Assembly (NCBI GenBank): GCA_963850605.1
Contig: CAWKLX010000001.1
Location: forward strand, 266,685-330,684
Source: BOG-908 sp963850605
Lineage (GTDB): Bacteria > Pseudomonadota > Alphaproteobacteria > Acetobacterales > Acetobacteraceae
Reading direction: 5' to 3'
Length of the DNA stretch: 64,000 bases
Under the pieces are notes generated by a model, which was not told the origin of the DNA, did no database searches, and was given only the letters and a program-made list of their open reading frames with translations. Below are positions 54,634 to 62,798 of this stretch, piece by piece. Position 1 is the first letter of the stretch. Each line of letters opens with the position of its first letter. Both the position numbers and the translations under genes were made by a program.

Positions 54634-54846
54634 TTAATCCAAACCAAGAACCCTCAGTGCATGAGCGAGTTCGGCCTGCTCCTGTTCGCGTGGCGGGCGC
54701 GGCAATGGCAGTCCGGCTTGCCGGGTCAGCACGAACACGTCCGCGACCGTGGCGTTGCCCCCGAGACTGTCGGCAGCCTTGGTCGCGGAAATCTCGCCTG
54801 CCGAATACCGATAGATGGCGGGGTGAACGGGAGCAGGGTCGGTCAT
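54634..54846 (-). CDS. orphan antitoxin-like protein, UPF0175-like
   Basis: 70 residues starting MTDPAPVHPAIYRYSAGEIS at 54846. The sequence SATKAADSLGGNATVADVFV, LTRQAGLPLPRPPREQEQAE has the short-HTH antitoxin pattern shared with the gene at 51634-51861. Normally a PIN-domain toxin gene follows on the same strand; instead there are only fragments, so this appears to be the remains of a toxin-antitoxin locus at the edge of the low-GC islet. A longer frame from 54897 overlaps the ychF end. Confidence 0.6.
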   Translation of the reverse strand: MTDPAPVHPAIYRYSAGEISATKAADSLGGNATVADVFVLTRQAGLPLPRPPREQEQAELAHALRVLGLD

Positions 54847-54865
54847 GGCTTGGACGGATAACGCC

Positions 54866-55960
54866 CTAAACGTTGAACCGGAACAGCAGCACGTCACCGT
54901 CCTTCACCACGTAATCGCGTCCCTCAACGCGCATCCGCCCCGCCTCCTTGGCCCCCGCCTCGCCCCGCAATGCCACATAATCGTCATAGGCGATCGTTTC
55001 GCAGGCAATAAAACCCCGTTCGAAATCGTTGTGGATCACGGCGGCGGCCTGCGGCGCCTTCGTGCCGGTGGTGATCGTCCAGGCGCGCGTCTCCTTGGGG
55101 CCGCAGGTGAAATAGGTGATCAGGCCCAGCAGCCCGTAGCCGGCGCGGATGACGCGGTCGAGACCGCTATCGTGCAAGTCCAGCCCAGCCAAAAACTCGG
55201 CGCGGTCGGTCTCCGGCAAGGTGCTGACCTCGGCCTCGATCGCCGCCGAGACCACGACGCACGCCGCCCCCTCGGATTTCGCCAGGGCGGCCACGCGCTC
55301 GGACTGGACGTTGCCGGTGGCGGCGGACGCTTCCTCCACATTGCACACGTATAAAACCGGCTTGCTGGTCATCAGCCCCAGCCGGCCCACCGCCAGCGCC
55401 TCTCCCGGCGGTATCGCGGAGCGGGCAGGGCGGCCCGCCTGCAAGGCGGCAATGATGGGTTCCATGAGTGCCACGGTGGCGGCCGCCTCGCGGTCGTTGC
55501 CGCGCGCCTTTTTTTGCAGCGGAACCACGCGCTTTTCCAGGCTGTCCAAATCGGCCAGCATCAGCTCGGTCTCGATCGTCTCGGCATCGCGCACCGGGTC
55601 GATCGACCCCTCCACATGGGTAACGTCGGGGTCTTCGAAGCAGCGCAGCACGTGGATGATCGCGTCCACCTCGCGGATGTTGCCCAGGAACTTGTTGCCC
55701 AGCCCCTCGCCGCGGCTGGCGCCGCGCACCAGGCCGGCGATGTCGACGAATTCCAGGCTGGTCGGCACGATCTTTTGCGACCGCCCGATCTCGCCCAGCA
55801 CGGCCAAACGCGGGTCGGGCACGGCGACCCGGCCCACATTCGGCTCGATCGTGCAGAACGGGTAGTTGGCGGCCTGGGCCGCGGCGGTCGCCGTCAGCGC
55901 GTTGAACAGCGTGGATTTGCCGACATTGGGCAGGCCGACGATGCCGCAGTTAAACCCCAT
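54866..55960 (-). CDS. ychF: redox-regulated ATPase YchF
   Basis: Obg-related P-loop protein that prefers ATP and binds ribosomes. 364 residues: G1 GIVGLPNVGKSTLFNALTAT (residues 6-25), YPFCTIEPNVGRVAVPD (switch), VDIAGLVRGASRGEGLGNKF (G3), the ATP-specifying region YVCNVEEAS in place of the canonical NKxD, and a C-terminal TGS-like domain ending VVKDGDVLLFRFNV. It is the last gene of rplY-pth-ychF; the pth reading frame overlaps its start by 67 bases. Confidence 0.97.
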   Translation of the reverse strand: MGFNCGIVGLPNVGKSTLFNALTATAAAQAANYPFCTIEPNVGRVAVPDPRLAVLGEIGRSQKIVPTSLEFVDIAGLVRGASRGEGLGNKFLGNIREVDAIIHVLRCFEDPDVTHVEGSIDPVRDAETIETELMLADLDSLEKRVVPLQKKARGNDREAAATVALMEPIIAALQAGRPARSAIPPGEALAVGRLGLMTSKPVLYVCNVEEASAATGNVQSERVAALAKSEGAACVVVSAAIEAEVSTLPETDRAEFLAGLDLHDSGLDRVIRAGYGLLGLITYFTCGPKETRAWTITTGTKAPQAAAVIHNDFERGFIACETIAYDDYVALRGEAGAKEAGRMRVEGRDYVVKDGDVLLFRFNV

Positions 55961-56541
55961 TTTTGTGCGACATCCCCGGTCAACACCGCCACGCGGTTCA
56001 TGAAATCCTCCGGCTTTTGCGCGACCAGCAACGGTGCCGCGTCGGCCACCGCATCCAGCAGAGCATCCAGCCAGACGGCGTCGGATTTCGAAAAATCACC
56101 CAGCACCCAGCCCAGCACGCGCGCCTTGTCGCCCGGATGGCCGATGCCGAGCCGCACCCGCCAATACTCCGCGGTGCCGAGCATGCGGTCCATGCTGCGC
56201 AGCCCGTTATGGCCGGCCGCACCGCCGCCGCGCTTCACCCGCACCTTGCCCGGCACCAGATCCAACTCGTCGTGGAACGCGGTGATCTGTGCCGGCTCCA
56301 GCTTGAAGAACGAGGCGGCCGCCTGCACGCTGGCTCCGCTATCGTTCATGTAGGTGAGCGGCTTCAGCAAGGTCACGCGCTCACCGCCCAGCGTGCCATC
56401 GGCGGTCATGCCGCGGAACTGCCGCCGCCATGCGCCAAATCCATGGCGATGTGCCACGCGGTCCACCGCCATGAAGCCGATATTGTGTCGCTGGCGAGCC
56501 ATGGCCGGCTCGGGGTTGCCCAAGCCGACCCATAAGAGCAC
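55894..56541 (-). CDS. pth: aminoacyl-tRNA (peptidyl-tRNA) hydrolase
   Basis: Releases tRNA from stalled peptidyl-tRNA. The GTG at 56541 gives MLLWVGLGNPEPAMARQRHN, the family N-terminus with the Asn and catalytic His; LLKPLTYMNDSGASV, FHDELDLVPGKVRVKRGGGA and AGHNGLRSMDRMLGT follow. The frame continues 67 bases into ychF, ending CPMSANPRCSTR, longer than usual (215 residues); the authentic end may be earlier, and a one-base error in the GGGG near the end is possible. It follows rplY after 10 bases. Confidence 0.93.
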   Translation of the reverse strand: MLLWVGLGNPEPAMARQRHNIGFMAVDRVAHRHGFGAWRRQFRGMTADGTLGGERVTLLKPLTYMNDSGASVQAAASFFKLEPAQITAFHDELDLVPGKVRVKRGGGAAGHNGLRSMDRMLGTAEYWRVRLGIGHPGDKARVLGWVLGDFSKSDAVWLDALLDAVADAAPLLVAQKPEDFMNRVAVLTGDVAQKWGLTAASSACPMSANPRCSTR

Positions 56542-56551
56542 GGCGAAAGGA

Positions 56552-57259
56552 CTACTTCTTCTTGGCGGCCGGCGCCTTCGCCGCGGGAGCAGCCGCGGCC
56601 TTCGCCGGCGCGGCACCCTTGGCCGGCGCCTTGCCCTTGGCCGGCGCGGCCGCTTGTGCCGCCGCAGCAGCGGCCGGCTCCGCTTCGGCCGATTTCGTCG
56701 GCGGGGCCACGGTCGCCACAACAAAATCGCGCTCGGCGGCAGTGGGGCGCAAACCCTCCGTGCCCTTCAGATCGTGCCAGCGGATGTTGTCGTTGATATC
56801 CAGCGTGCCGAGATCGGCCTCGAAAAAGCCGGGCACCTGCTCCGGATCGGCCCAGACCTCGACCGTGTGCCGCACCACGTTCAGCACGCCGCCCTTCTTC
56901 AGGCCGGGGCTGGTCGTCTCGTTCAGATAGTGCACCGCGACCGACACGCGGATCTCCTCGCCCGGCGCCAGGCGTTGAAAATCGACATGCTCGGCGACAT
57001 CGGTCACAGGATGGAACTGCACATCGCGCATCAGCGCGCGCGTGCTCTCCCCACCGATCTTGAGGTCGAACAGGCGAGACCGCCAGCCGCCCTGCTTGAG
57101 CTGCCCCAGCACCGCCTTCGGCTCGAGCGAGATCAGCGTCGGCTCCTGCTTGGCGCCATACACGATCGCCGGCACCCGCCCCGCCCGGCGCGTCGCCCGC
57201 GCGCCGCCCTTACCGGGCCGCGCCCGCGTCTCCGCCTCGATCGTCACGAAATTGGCCAT
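56552..57259 (-). CDS. rplY: 50S ribosomal protein L25/general stress protein Ctc
   Basis: 5S-rRNA-binding protein of the large subunit, long (Ctc) form. 235 residues: the L25 domain (ARPGKGGARATRRAGRVPAI, PTLISLEPKAVLGQLKQGGW) and the TL5-type C-terminal domain (FHPVTDVAEHVDFQRLAPGE). The last 45 residues are an Ala/Lys/Pro-rich low-complexity tail (APAKGKAPAKGAAPAKAAAA), common in Acetobacteraceae-like proteins. It starts MANFVTIEAETRARPG at 57259 and heads the rplY-pth-ychF unit. Confidence 0.95.
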   Translation of the reverse strand: MANFVTIEAETRARPGKGGARATRRAGRVPAIVYGAKQEPTLISLEPKAVLGQLKQGGWRSRLFDLKIGGESTRALMRDVQFHPVTDVAEHVDFQRLAPGEEIRVSVAVHYLNETTSPGLKKGGVLNVVRHTVEVWADPEQVPGFFEADLGTLDINDNIRWHDLKGTEGLRPTAAERDFVVATVAPPTKSAEAEPAAAAAAQAAAPAKGKAPAKGAAPAKAAAAPAAKAPAAKKK

Positions 57260-57364
57260 CGCCCAAGCTCCAACACATCAAACGCCAGCCCCCAAAAGAG
57301 GCAGCGCAAGCGGGGGTCCATAGCGGAGCCGGCGGGCGGTGACAAGAAGCGGTGCCCGGCGCGT

Positions 57365-58145
57365 TCAGGGATTGCTGGCTACGTGGGCACTTCCTCTAGG
57401 TTCATGTCCCACGCTCTCCGGAACCTCGACCACCATCACCTCCGGCCGGCGCCAACGCCGCTGCAGCCAGGCCACGCCGATCAGATCGAAGATGCCGACC
57501 CATAGCCGATCCAGCGTTCCGTATTTGGAGGCGCCGCGGGTGCGTGGGCGGTGGCCGACCGGCACGGAGACCACCTGGCCGCCGGCGCGGATGAACAGGG
57601 CGGGCAAAAACCGGTGCATGTGATCGAAGGCCGGCAGCTCCAAGAAAGCCGCCCTTTGAAAAACTTTCAGGCCGCACCCGGTATCGGGCGTGGCGTCCCC
57701 CAACATGCGCGCCCGGATCGCGTTGGCCGCGCGTGACGACATTTTCTTGACCCGGCTATCCCGTCGCCGCGTGCGGTGACCCGCGACGAGCAGCGGGGCC
57801 GGACCGCCCGGCACCTGGGCGCGGGCGAGGAGCGCGGGGATGTCGGCCGGATCGTTCTGGCCGTCCCCATCCAGCGTCGCGATCCATGCCCCGCGCGCGG
57901 CGCGCACGCCGGTGATGATGGCCGCGCTCTGCCCGCACCCCGCACGATGCCGCAGCAAGGTCAAAGGCCCGGCATTCGCCGCCGCACTCAGCATCTCGGC
58001 TGTGCCATCGTCGCTGCCGTCATCGACATAGACGATCTCATGCGCGACCGCCGGCCAGGGCGGCGCGTATCTCGGCGATCAGGGGCGCGATGTTGGCCGC
58101 TTCGTTGCGCACCGGCACGACGACAGACAGGAGTGGGTCTTGCAT
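57365..58145 (-). CDS. glycosyltransferase family 2 protein (frameshifted)
   Basis: Dolichol-phosphate-mannose-synthase-like GT-A enzyme. The first frame, from the ATG at 58145, gives MQDPLLSVVVPVRNEAANIA PLIAEIRAALAG; after a break near 58048-58056 the other frame continues HEIVYVDDGSDDGTAEML (DDGS), ATLDGDGQNDPADIPALL (DxD-type) and GLKVFQRAAFLELPAFDHMH. Removing one G gives LAGVAHEIVYVDDGS and a 259-residue protein. The C-terminus contains LWVGIFDLIGVAWLQRRWRR, which may be a membrane-associated segment. Sugar and acceptor are unknown. Confidence 0.85.
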
Positions 58146-58237
58146 GGGGCGGTGGCGGTAGCACCTGCACAGCCCATGGCAAAGCGTGATCACATCGCCC
58201 TGTTCACCGCGCGTATCAGCCGGTAGCGTGTCGCCCC

Positions 58238-59314
58238 ATGCCATTCGACGATCGCAGCTTTCCCAGTGTCGAAGCCGCCGCCATGCGCCGGCGGCGGCAC
58301 CGCGTGGCGGCTTGGCTGTTCATCGTCGCGTTCATGATCTGGGGCATGGTGGTGCTGGGCGGGGCCACCCGGCTGACGGGCTCGGGCCTGTCCATTATGG
58401 AATGGGCACCGCTCTCGGGCGCGCTGCCGCCGCTGTCGGAGACGGAGTGGCAGCGGCTGTTCGCCCTTTACAAGACGATTCCGCAATATGCGCTGCTGCA
58501 TCCCGGCATGGGTCTGGACGGGTTCAAGTCCATTTTCTGGCTGGAGTGGTCGCATCGCGCCTGGGGCCGGCTGATCGGTGTCGTCTTTCTGCTGCCGCTG
58601 GTCTGGTTCGCGGTCACCGGCGCTATCCCCCGCCGGCTGATCCCCCGCCTGGCGGTGCTGTTCGTGCTGGGCGGTCTGCAGGGCGCGGTTGGCTGGTTCA
58701 TGGTCGCGTCCGGGTTTGAGGCGGACGCCACCGCCGTATCGCCCTATCGGCTGGTCGTGCATCTCAGCCTGGCGCTCACCCTGTTCGCGGCCGTGCTGTG
58801 GACGGCGTTGTCCACATTGACACCGGTGCCGACATCGATCCGGGACGCCGCCTGGCTGAAGCGGTTGGCACGCGCGACGGCCGTGCTGGTCGGGCTGACG
58901 ATCGTGGCCGGGGGACTGACCGCCGGGCTGCATGCCGGCCTGATCTACAACACGTTTCCGCTGATGGACGGCCGCCTGGTTCCGGCCGACTACGCGCAGA
59001 TGCACCCGTTCTGGCGCAACCTGGTCGCCAACGTGGCCGCCGTGCAGTTCGATCACCGCGTGCTGGCCACCTGCACCGCGCTGGCGGCGCTGGCGACGGT
59101 GTTGGCCGGTGTGATGGCCCGCCGCGCGCTGACCATGACGGCGGGCATGGCGTTGGCCTCGCTGGGCGCGCTGGTGGTCACGCAATACGGGCTGGGCATC
59201 ACCACATTGATTACCGGCGTCGCCGTACCGCTCGCTATCGCGCACCAGGCGACTGCGGTCGCGTTGCTGGCGGCGGCTTTGGTTCTGACCCACTCCCTGC
59301 GTGGCGCCCGCTAG
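58238..59314 (+). CDS. ctaA: heme A synthase (COX15/CtaA)
   Basis: Oxidises heme O to heme A for cytochrome aa3 oxidase. 358 residues, eight membrane helices. Conserved histidine sites: EWSHRAWGRLIGVVFLLPLV (about residue 103), LVVHLSLALTLFAAVL, VAAVQFDHRVLATCTALAAL (about residue 266), and VPLAIAHQATAVALLAAALV. The first helix region GGATRLTGSGLSIMEWAP is a family signature. The start is the ATG at 58238 (MPFDDRSFPSV). It is divergent from the glycosyltransferase gene and followed by tldD. Confidence 0.95.
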   Translation: MPFDDRSFPSVEAAAMRRRRHRVAAWLFIVAFMIWGMVVLGGATRLTGSGLSIMEWAPLSGALPPLSETEWQRLFALYKTIPQYALLHPGMGLDGFKSIFWLEWSHRAWGRLIGVVFLLPLVWFAVTGAIPRRLIPRLAVLFVLGGLQGAVGWFMVASGFEADATAVSPYRLVVHLSLALTLFAAVLWTALSTLTPVPTSIRDAAWLKRLARATAVLVGLTIVAGGLTAGLHAGLIYNTFPLMDGRLVPADYAQMHPFWRNLVANVAAVQFDHRVLATCTALAALATVLAGVMARRALTMTAGMALASLGALVVTQYGLGITTLITGVAVPLAIAHQATAVALLAAALVLTHSLRGAR

Positions 59315-59346
59315 AGCGCCGCCCAAGCAAACTGGATTCCTTGTCG

Positions 59347-60787
59347 ATGTCGGCTTTGGCCACCACGGACGACCTGTTTTTCAACCGCGCCGACGCAACC
59401 CTGGACCGCTCGATCGCCGAACGCATTACCGCCGACGCGCTGGCCGGGACCGATGATGGCGAGCTTTTCCTGGAGTATCGCGAGTCCGAGAGCCTGGCCT
59501 TCGAGGACGGCCGCATACGTGCCGCCAATTACGACACGGCACTGGGTTTCGGCCTGCGCGCGGTGCTGGGCGAGGAGACCGGCTATGCGCATGCCGGCGA
59601 GTTGTCCGACAGCGCGCTGCGCCGGGCCGCCAGCACCGTTTCGGCCGTGCGTGGTGGACGGAATGGATCGGCCTCCGCCGGTCCGCACGGCACGAATGCG
59701 CGTCTTTACTCGGATGCCAGCCCGATCAACCAGGACGGCTTCGGCGCGCGGGCGGCCGTACTGTCCGAAATCGACGCTTACGCACGGGCAAAGGATCCGC
59801 GGGTGGCACAGGTCATGGCCTCGCTGCACGGCGAGTGGCAGGCCGTGCAGATCGTGCGCGCCGATGGCAGCCGCACCGCCGATTTGCGCCCGCTGGTGCG
59901 GCTGAACGTGTCCGTCATCGTCGAACGGGATGGCCGTCGCGAGTCCGGCACGCACGGCCTGGGCGGGCGTGAGGGTTTTGACCGCATGCTGGCCCCGGAA
60001 ACGTGGCGCGCCGCGGTCGACGAGGCGTTGCGGCAGGCGGTGCTCAAGCTGGATGCCGTGGCAGCGCCGGCCGGCGAAATGGAGGTCGTGCTCGGCAATG
60101 GCTGGCCCGGCATTCTGTTGCACGAGGCGATCGGCCACGGGCTGGAAGGCGACTTCAACCGCAAGAAGACCAGCGCCTTTGCCGGGCTGATGGGGCAGCG
60201 CATCGCCTCGCCCGGCGTCACCGTGGTCGATGACGGCACCCTGCCCGACCGCCGCGGCTCGCTGACCGTGGATGACGAGGGCACGCCCACCAACCGCACC
60301 GTGCTGATCGAAGACGGCATTCTGACCGGCTACCTGCAGGACCGGCTGAACGCCCGTCTGATGGGAGTGAGGCCTACAGGCAACGGCCGCCGCGAAAGCT
60401 ACGCGCACACGCCGATGCCGCGCATGACCAACACGGTCATGCTGAACGGGACGCATAGCCCGGACGAGATGATACGCTCGGTCAAAAAGGGGCTTTACGC
60501 GGTCAATTTCGGCGGCGGCCAGGTGGATATCACCTCCGGCAAATTCGTGTTCTCCGCCAGCGAGGCCTATCTCATCGAGGACGGCCGGGTGACCGCGCCG
60601 GTCCGCGGCGCCACGCCTGATCGGCAACGGTCCCGACAGCCTGACCAAGGTCGAGATGATCGGCGGGGACATGGCGCTCGACCCCGGCATCGGCACGTGC
60701 GGCAAGAACGGCCAGGGCGTGCCCGTCGGCGTGGGCCAGCCCACGTTGAAACTGCGGGGGTTGACCGTCGGCGGGACGGCCACCTGA
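59347..60787 (+). CDS. tldD: metalloprotease TldD (frameshifted)
   Basis: TldD/PmbA-type zinc peptidase subunit. The HExxxH motif is at GILLHEAIGHGLEGDFNRKK, with GVTVVDDGTLPDRRGSLTVD and RMTNTVMLNGTHSPDEMI conserved downstream. Near the end the frame breaks after TAPVRGAT; one extra C at about 60615-60618 is removed to give LIGNGPDSLTKVEMIGGDMA and the stop at 60787 (479 residues). In the uncorrected frame the ORF would run on through the next gene, so a fused 922-residue reading is an artefact. No pmbA nearby. Confidence 0.92.
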
Positions 60788-60789
60788 GA

Positions 60790-60822
60790 TCGGTCGTCAG
60801 GCATCAGTCGTCAGTCATCAGA
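60790..60822. repeat. CAGTCGT/CATCAG repeat tract between tldD and the SGNH gene
   Basis: GGTCGTCAGGCATCAGTCG and TCAGTCATCAG form the same kind of heptamer-like tract seen at 50747-50821. It covers the spot where the start codon of the next gene should be. Confidence 0.5.
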
Positions 60823-61566
60823 AAGGTCGCGCGCGTCGGTCTGTGTGCTTGCGTTCTGGTGGCGGGCCGGGCGCGTGCAGAGGATTGCCCGCCGGCCGGC
60901 GACATGCCGACCCCGCTGCTGCCCCACACCCGCTCGGCGCTGGCGACCAATCAGCCGCTGCTTGTGGTGGCCCTTGGGTCGTCTTCGACACGGGGCTGGA
61001 TGGCGACCAACATCGCTCATTCCTACCCGGCGCTGCTGCAGCGCGAGCTGAACGACAAATTGGAAAAGGCCGATTTCGCCGTGATCAACCGCGGCATAGG
61101 CGGCCAGGACGCGCCGGAGGAGTTGGCGCGGCTGGATGCGGACGTGCTGGCGCTGCGCCCGCAGCTGGTAATCTGGCAGGTCGGCGCCAATGGTGCGGTG
61201 CGCGATGAGTTCCCGGGCGTATTCCGCCACCTGGTCGAGGAGGGGATAGCCAAGCTGAAGGCGTCTGGCGCCGACATCATCCTGATGGACAACCAGCGCT
61301 CCCCCCGCATCCTGGCGGCACCCGAGCACGTTGTCATGGACGAAGCGCTGCGAGAGATCGCCCACGATGCGGGCGTGAACCTGTTTTCCCGAGGTCTGCT
61401 GATGGACCATTGGGCGGCGGCCGGCGCGCCCTATGACGATTTCATCGCCGTGGACGGTTTCCACATGAACAACCGCGGCTATGCCTGCCTGGCCCAAGCC
61501 CTATCCGACGTCATCGTCGCGGCCTTGCGCCAGCCAATCGGCCAGCAGCTCGCCAAGCAGCACTGA
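60817..61566 (+). CDS. SGNH/GDSL hydrolase family protein, start uncertain
   Basis: Secreted esterase-like protein. Block I is LLVVALGSSSTRGWMATNIA (Gly-x-Ser), block III NRGIGGQDAPEELARLDADV, block V AVDGFHMNNRGYACLAQALS with the catalytic D-x-x-H form DGFH. A signal-peptide-like stretch KVARVGLCACVLVAGRARAE precedes it, but no ATG, GTG or TTG begins it; the frame there is ATC AGA AAG inside the repeat tract. The first usual start is a GTG at 60859, too late for the signal. The 5' limit shown here is tentative. Confidence 0.82.
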   Translation: MRKVARVGLCACVLVAGRARAEDCPPAGDMPTPLLPHTRSALATNQPLLVVALGSSSTRGWMATNIAHSYPALLQRELNDKLEKADFAVINRGIGGQDAPEELARLDADVLALRPQLVIWQVGANGAVRDEFPGVFRHLVEEGIAKLKASGADIILMDNQRSPRILAAPEHVVMDEALREIAHDAGVNLFSRGLLMDHWAAAGAPYDDFIAVDGFHMNNRGYACLAQALSDVIVAALRQPIGQQLAKQH

Positions 61567-61632
61567 GCCGAAACTTGAACCGCCCGCGCCTCGGGCGCTT
61601 ATTGCCCACCATCCAATCGAGGAGCCAAGACA

Positions 61633-62031
61633 ATGGCCTACACAGCAATTGCCACGACGACGGCCGGCCGCCAGGGCCATGTGGATAGCTCGGACGGGGT
61701 TCTGCATCACGACCTGGCCATGCCAGGGTCGCACAAGCCGGATGCGACCAACCCCGAGCAGCTATTCGCCGCCGGCTACTCCGCATGTTTCGGCTCGGCG
61801 ATCATGGCAGTGGCCGGTGCTGACAAGATCAAGCCCGAGGCGGTGCACGTGACGGCCGAGGTGACGCTGAACGTGAACGGAAACGACTATTCCCTGAGCG
61901 TGAAGCTGAAGCCGAAGATCGATGGGGTGGACCGGGCGACCGCTGAGGATTTGGTGCACAAGGCGCATCAGGTGTGTCCCTACAGCAAGGCGACGCGCAA
62001 CAACGTGCCGGTCGAGATCGAGCTGCAGTGA
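61633..62031 (+). CDS. ohr: organic hydroperoxide resistance protein (Ohr)
   Basis: Thiol peroxidase of the OsmC/Ohr family that reduces organic hydroperoxides with a Cys pair. 132 residues; the first Cys lies in LFAAGYSACFGSAIMAVAGA (near residue 52) and the second in AHQVCPYSKATRNNVPVEIE (near residue 115). The start MAYTAIATTTAGRQGHVDSS is canonical, with GAGGAGCC upstream. An SDR gene follows with GTGA overlap. Often controlled by OhrR; no such regulator is seen next to it. Confidence 0.96.
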   Translation: MAYTAIATTTAGRQGHVDSSDGVLHHDLAMPGSHKPDATNPEQLFAAGYSACFGSAIMAVAGADKIKPEAVHVTAEVTLNVNGNDYSLSVKLKPKIDGVDRATAEDLVHKAHQVCPYSKATRNNVPVEIELQ

Positions 62032-62798
62032 CGCGGCCTGTGCCCGGAACGGCGCTGGTCACCGGTGCGACGGCCGGGTTCGGCGCTGCCATCGCCCGAC
62101 GGCTGGTCGCCGATGGCTGGCGCGTGGTGGCGGCGGGGCGCCGGCAGGACCGGCTGGCCGCGCTGGCGGCCGAGCTGGGCGACGCGGTGTTGCCCTTCGC
62201 GCTCGATGTGACCGACACGCGAGCGTTGGCGGCCTTGCCCGGTGCGCTGCCGAGAAATTTCGAAAACATCGACCTGCTGGTCAACAATGCCGGCCTGGCA
62301 ATCGGGCTTGGGCCGGCGCACGAGGCCGACTTGGCCGATTGGGACCGGATGGTGGCCACCAATGTCACCGGGCTGATCCACATGACCCGCGCGTTGCTGC
62401 CAGGCATGGTGGCGCGCGACCGTGGCCATGTGGTCAATCTGGGCAGCATCGCCGGCAGCTACCCCTATCCGGGCGGCCACGTGTATGGCGGCACGAAAGC
62501 GTTCGTGAAGCAATTCACGCTGAATTTGAAAGCTGACTTGATCGGCACGAACGTGCGCGTCACCGATATCGAGCCGGGTTTGTGCGGCGGCACGGAGTTT
62601 TCGACCGTGCGGTTCGGCGGCGATCAGGCCCGCGCCGATGCGGTCTATCAGGGCACCCAGCCCATTACCGCCGAGGACATCGCGGAGACGGTCGCCTGGG
62701 TCGTGGGCCTGCCTGCCCACGTCAACATCAACCGCATCGAGATGATGCCGACCTGCCAGGCGCCGTTGGCACCGGCCGTCAAGCGCACGGGCGCATGA
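62028..62798 (+). CDS. SDR family NAD(P)-dependent oxidoreductase (YdfG-like)
   Basis: 256 residues from the GTG at 62028 (MTRPVPGTALVTGATAGFG). Motifs: TGATAGFG, NNAGLAIG, NLGSIAGSYPYPGGHVYGGT KAF (Ser-Tyr-x3-Lys), VTDIEPGLCGGTEFS. The sequence past that (VYQGTQPITAEDIAETVAWV, LPAHVNINRIEMMPT) is characteristic of the YdfG/serine-3-hydroxy acid dehydrogenase subgroup. It overlaps ohr upstream and ppk2 downstream by 4 bases each. Confidence 0.94.
   Translation: MTRPVPGTALVTGATAGFGAAIARRLVADGWRVVAAGRRQDRLAALAAELGDAVLPFALDVTDTRALAALPGALPRNFENIDLLVNNAGLAIGLGPAHEADLADWDRMVATNVTGLIHMTRALLPGMVARDRGHVVNLGSIAGSYPYPGGHVYGGTKAFVKQFTLNLKADLIGTNVRVTDIEPGLCGGTEFSTVRFGGDQARADAVYQGTQPITAEDIAETVAWVVGLPAHVNINRIEMMPTCQAPLAPAVKRTGA

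Noticed and set aside
54402..54869. 155-codon plus-strand ORF between the HEAT gene and ychF
   Set aside because: Arg/Pro-rich, overlaps the better-supported antitoxin on the other strand, and resembles no family.
58798..61566. 922-residue TldD-SGNH fusion protein
   Set aside because: Created by the one-base frameshift near 60616 that removes the tldD stop; correcting it gives a normal 479-residue TldD followed by a separate hydrolase.
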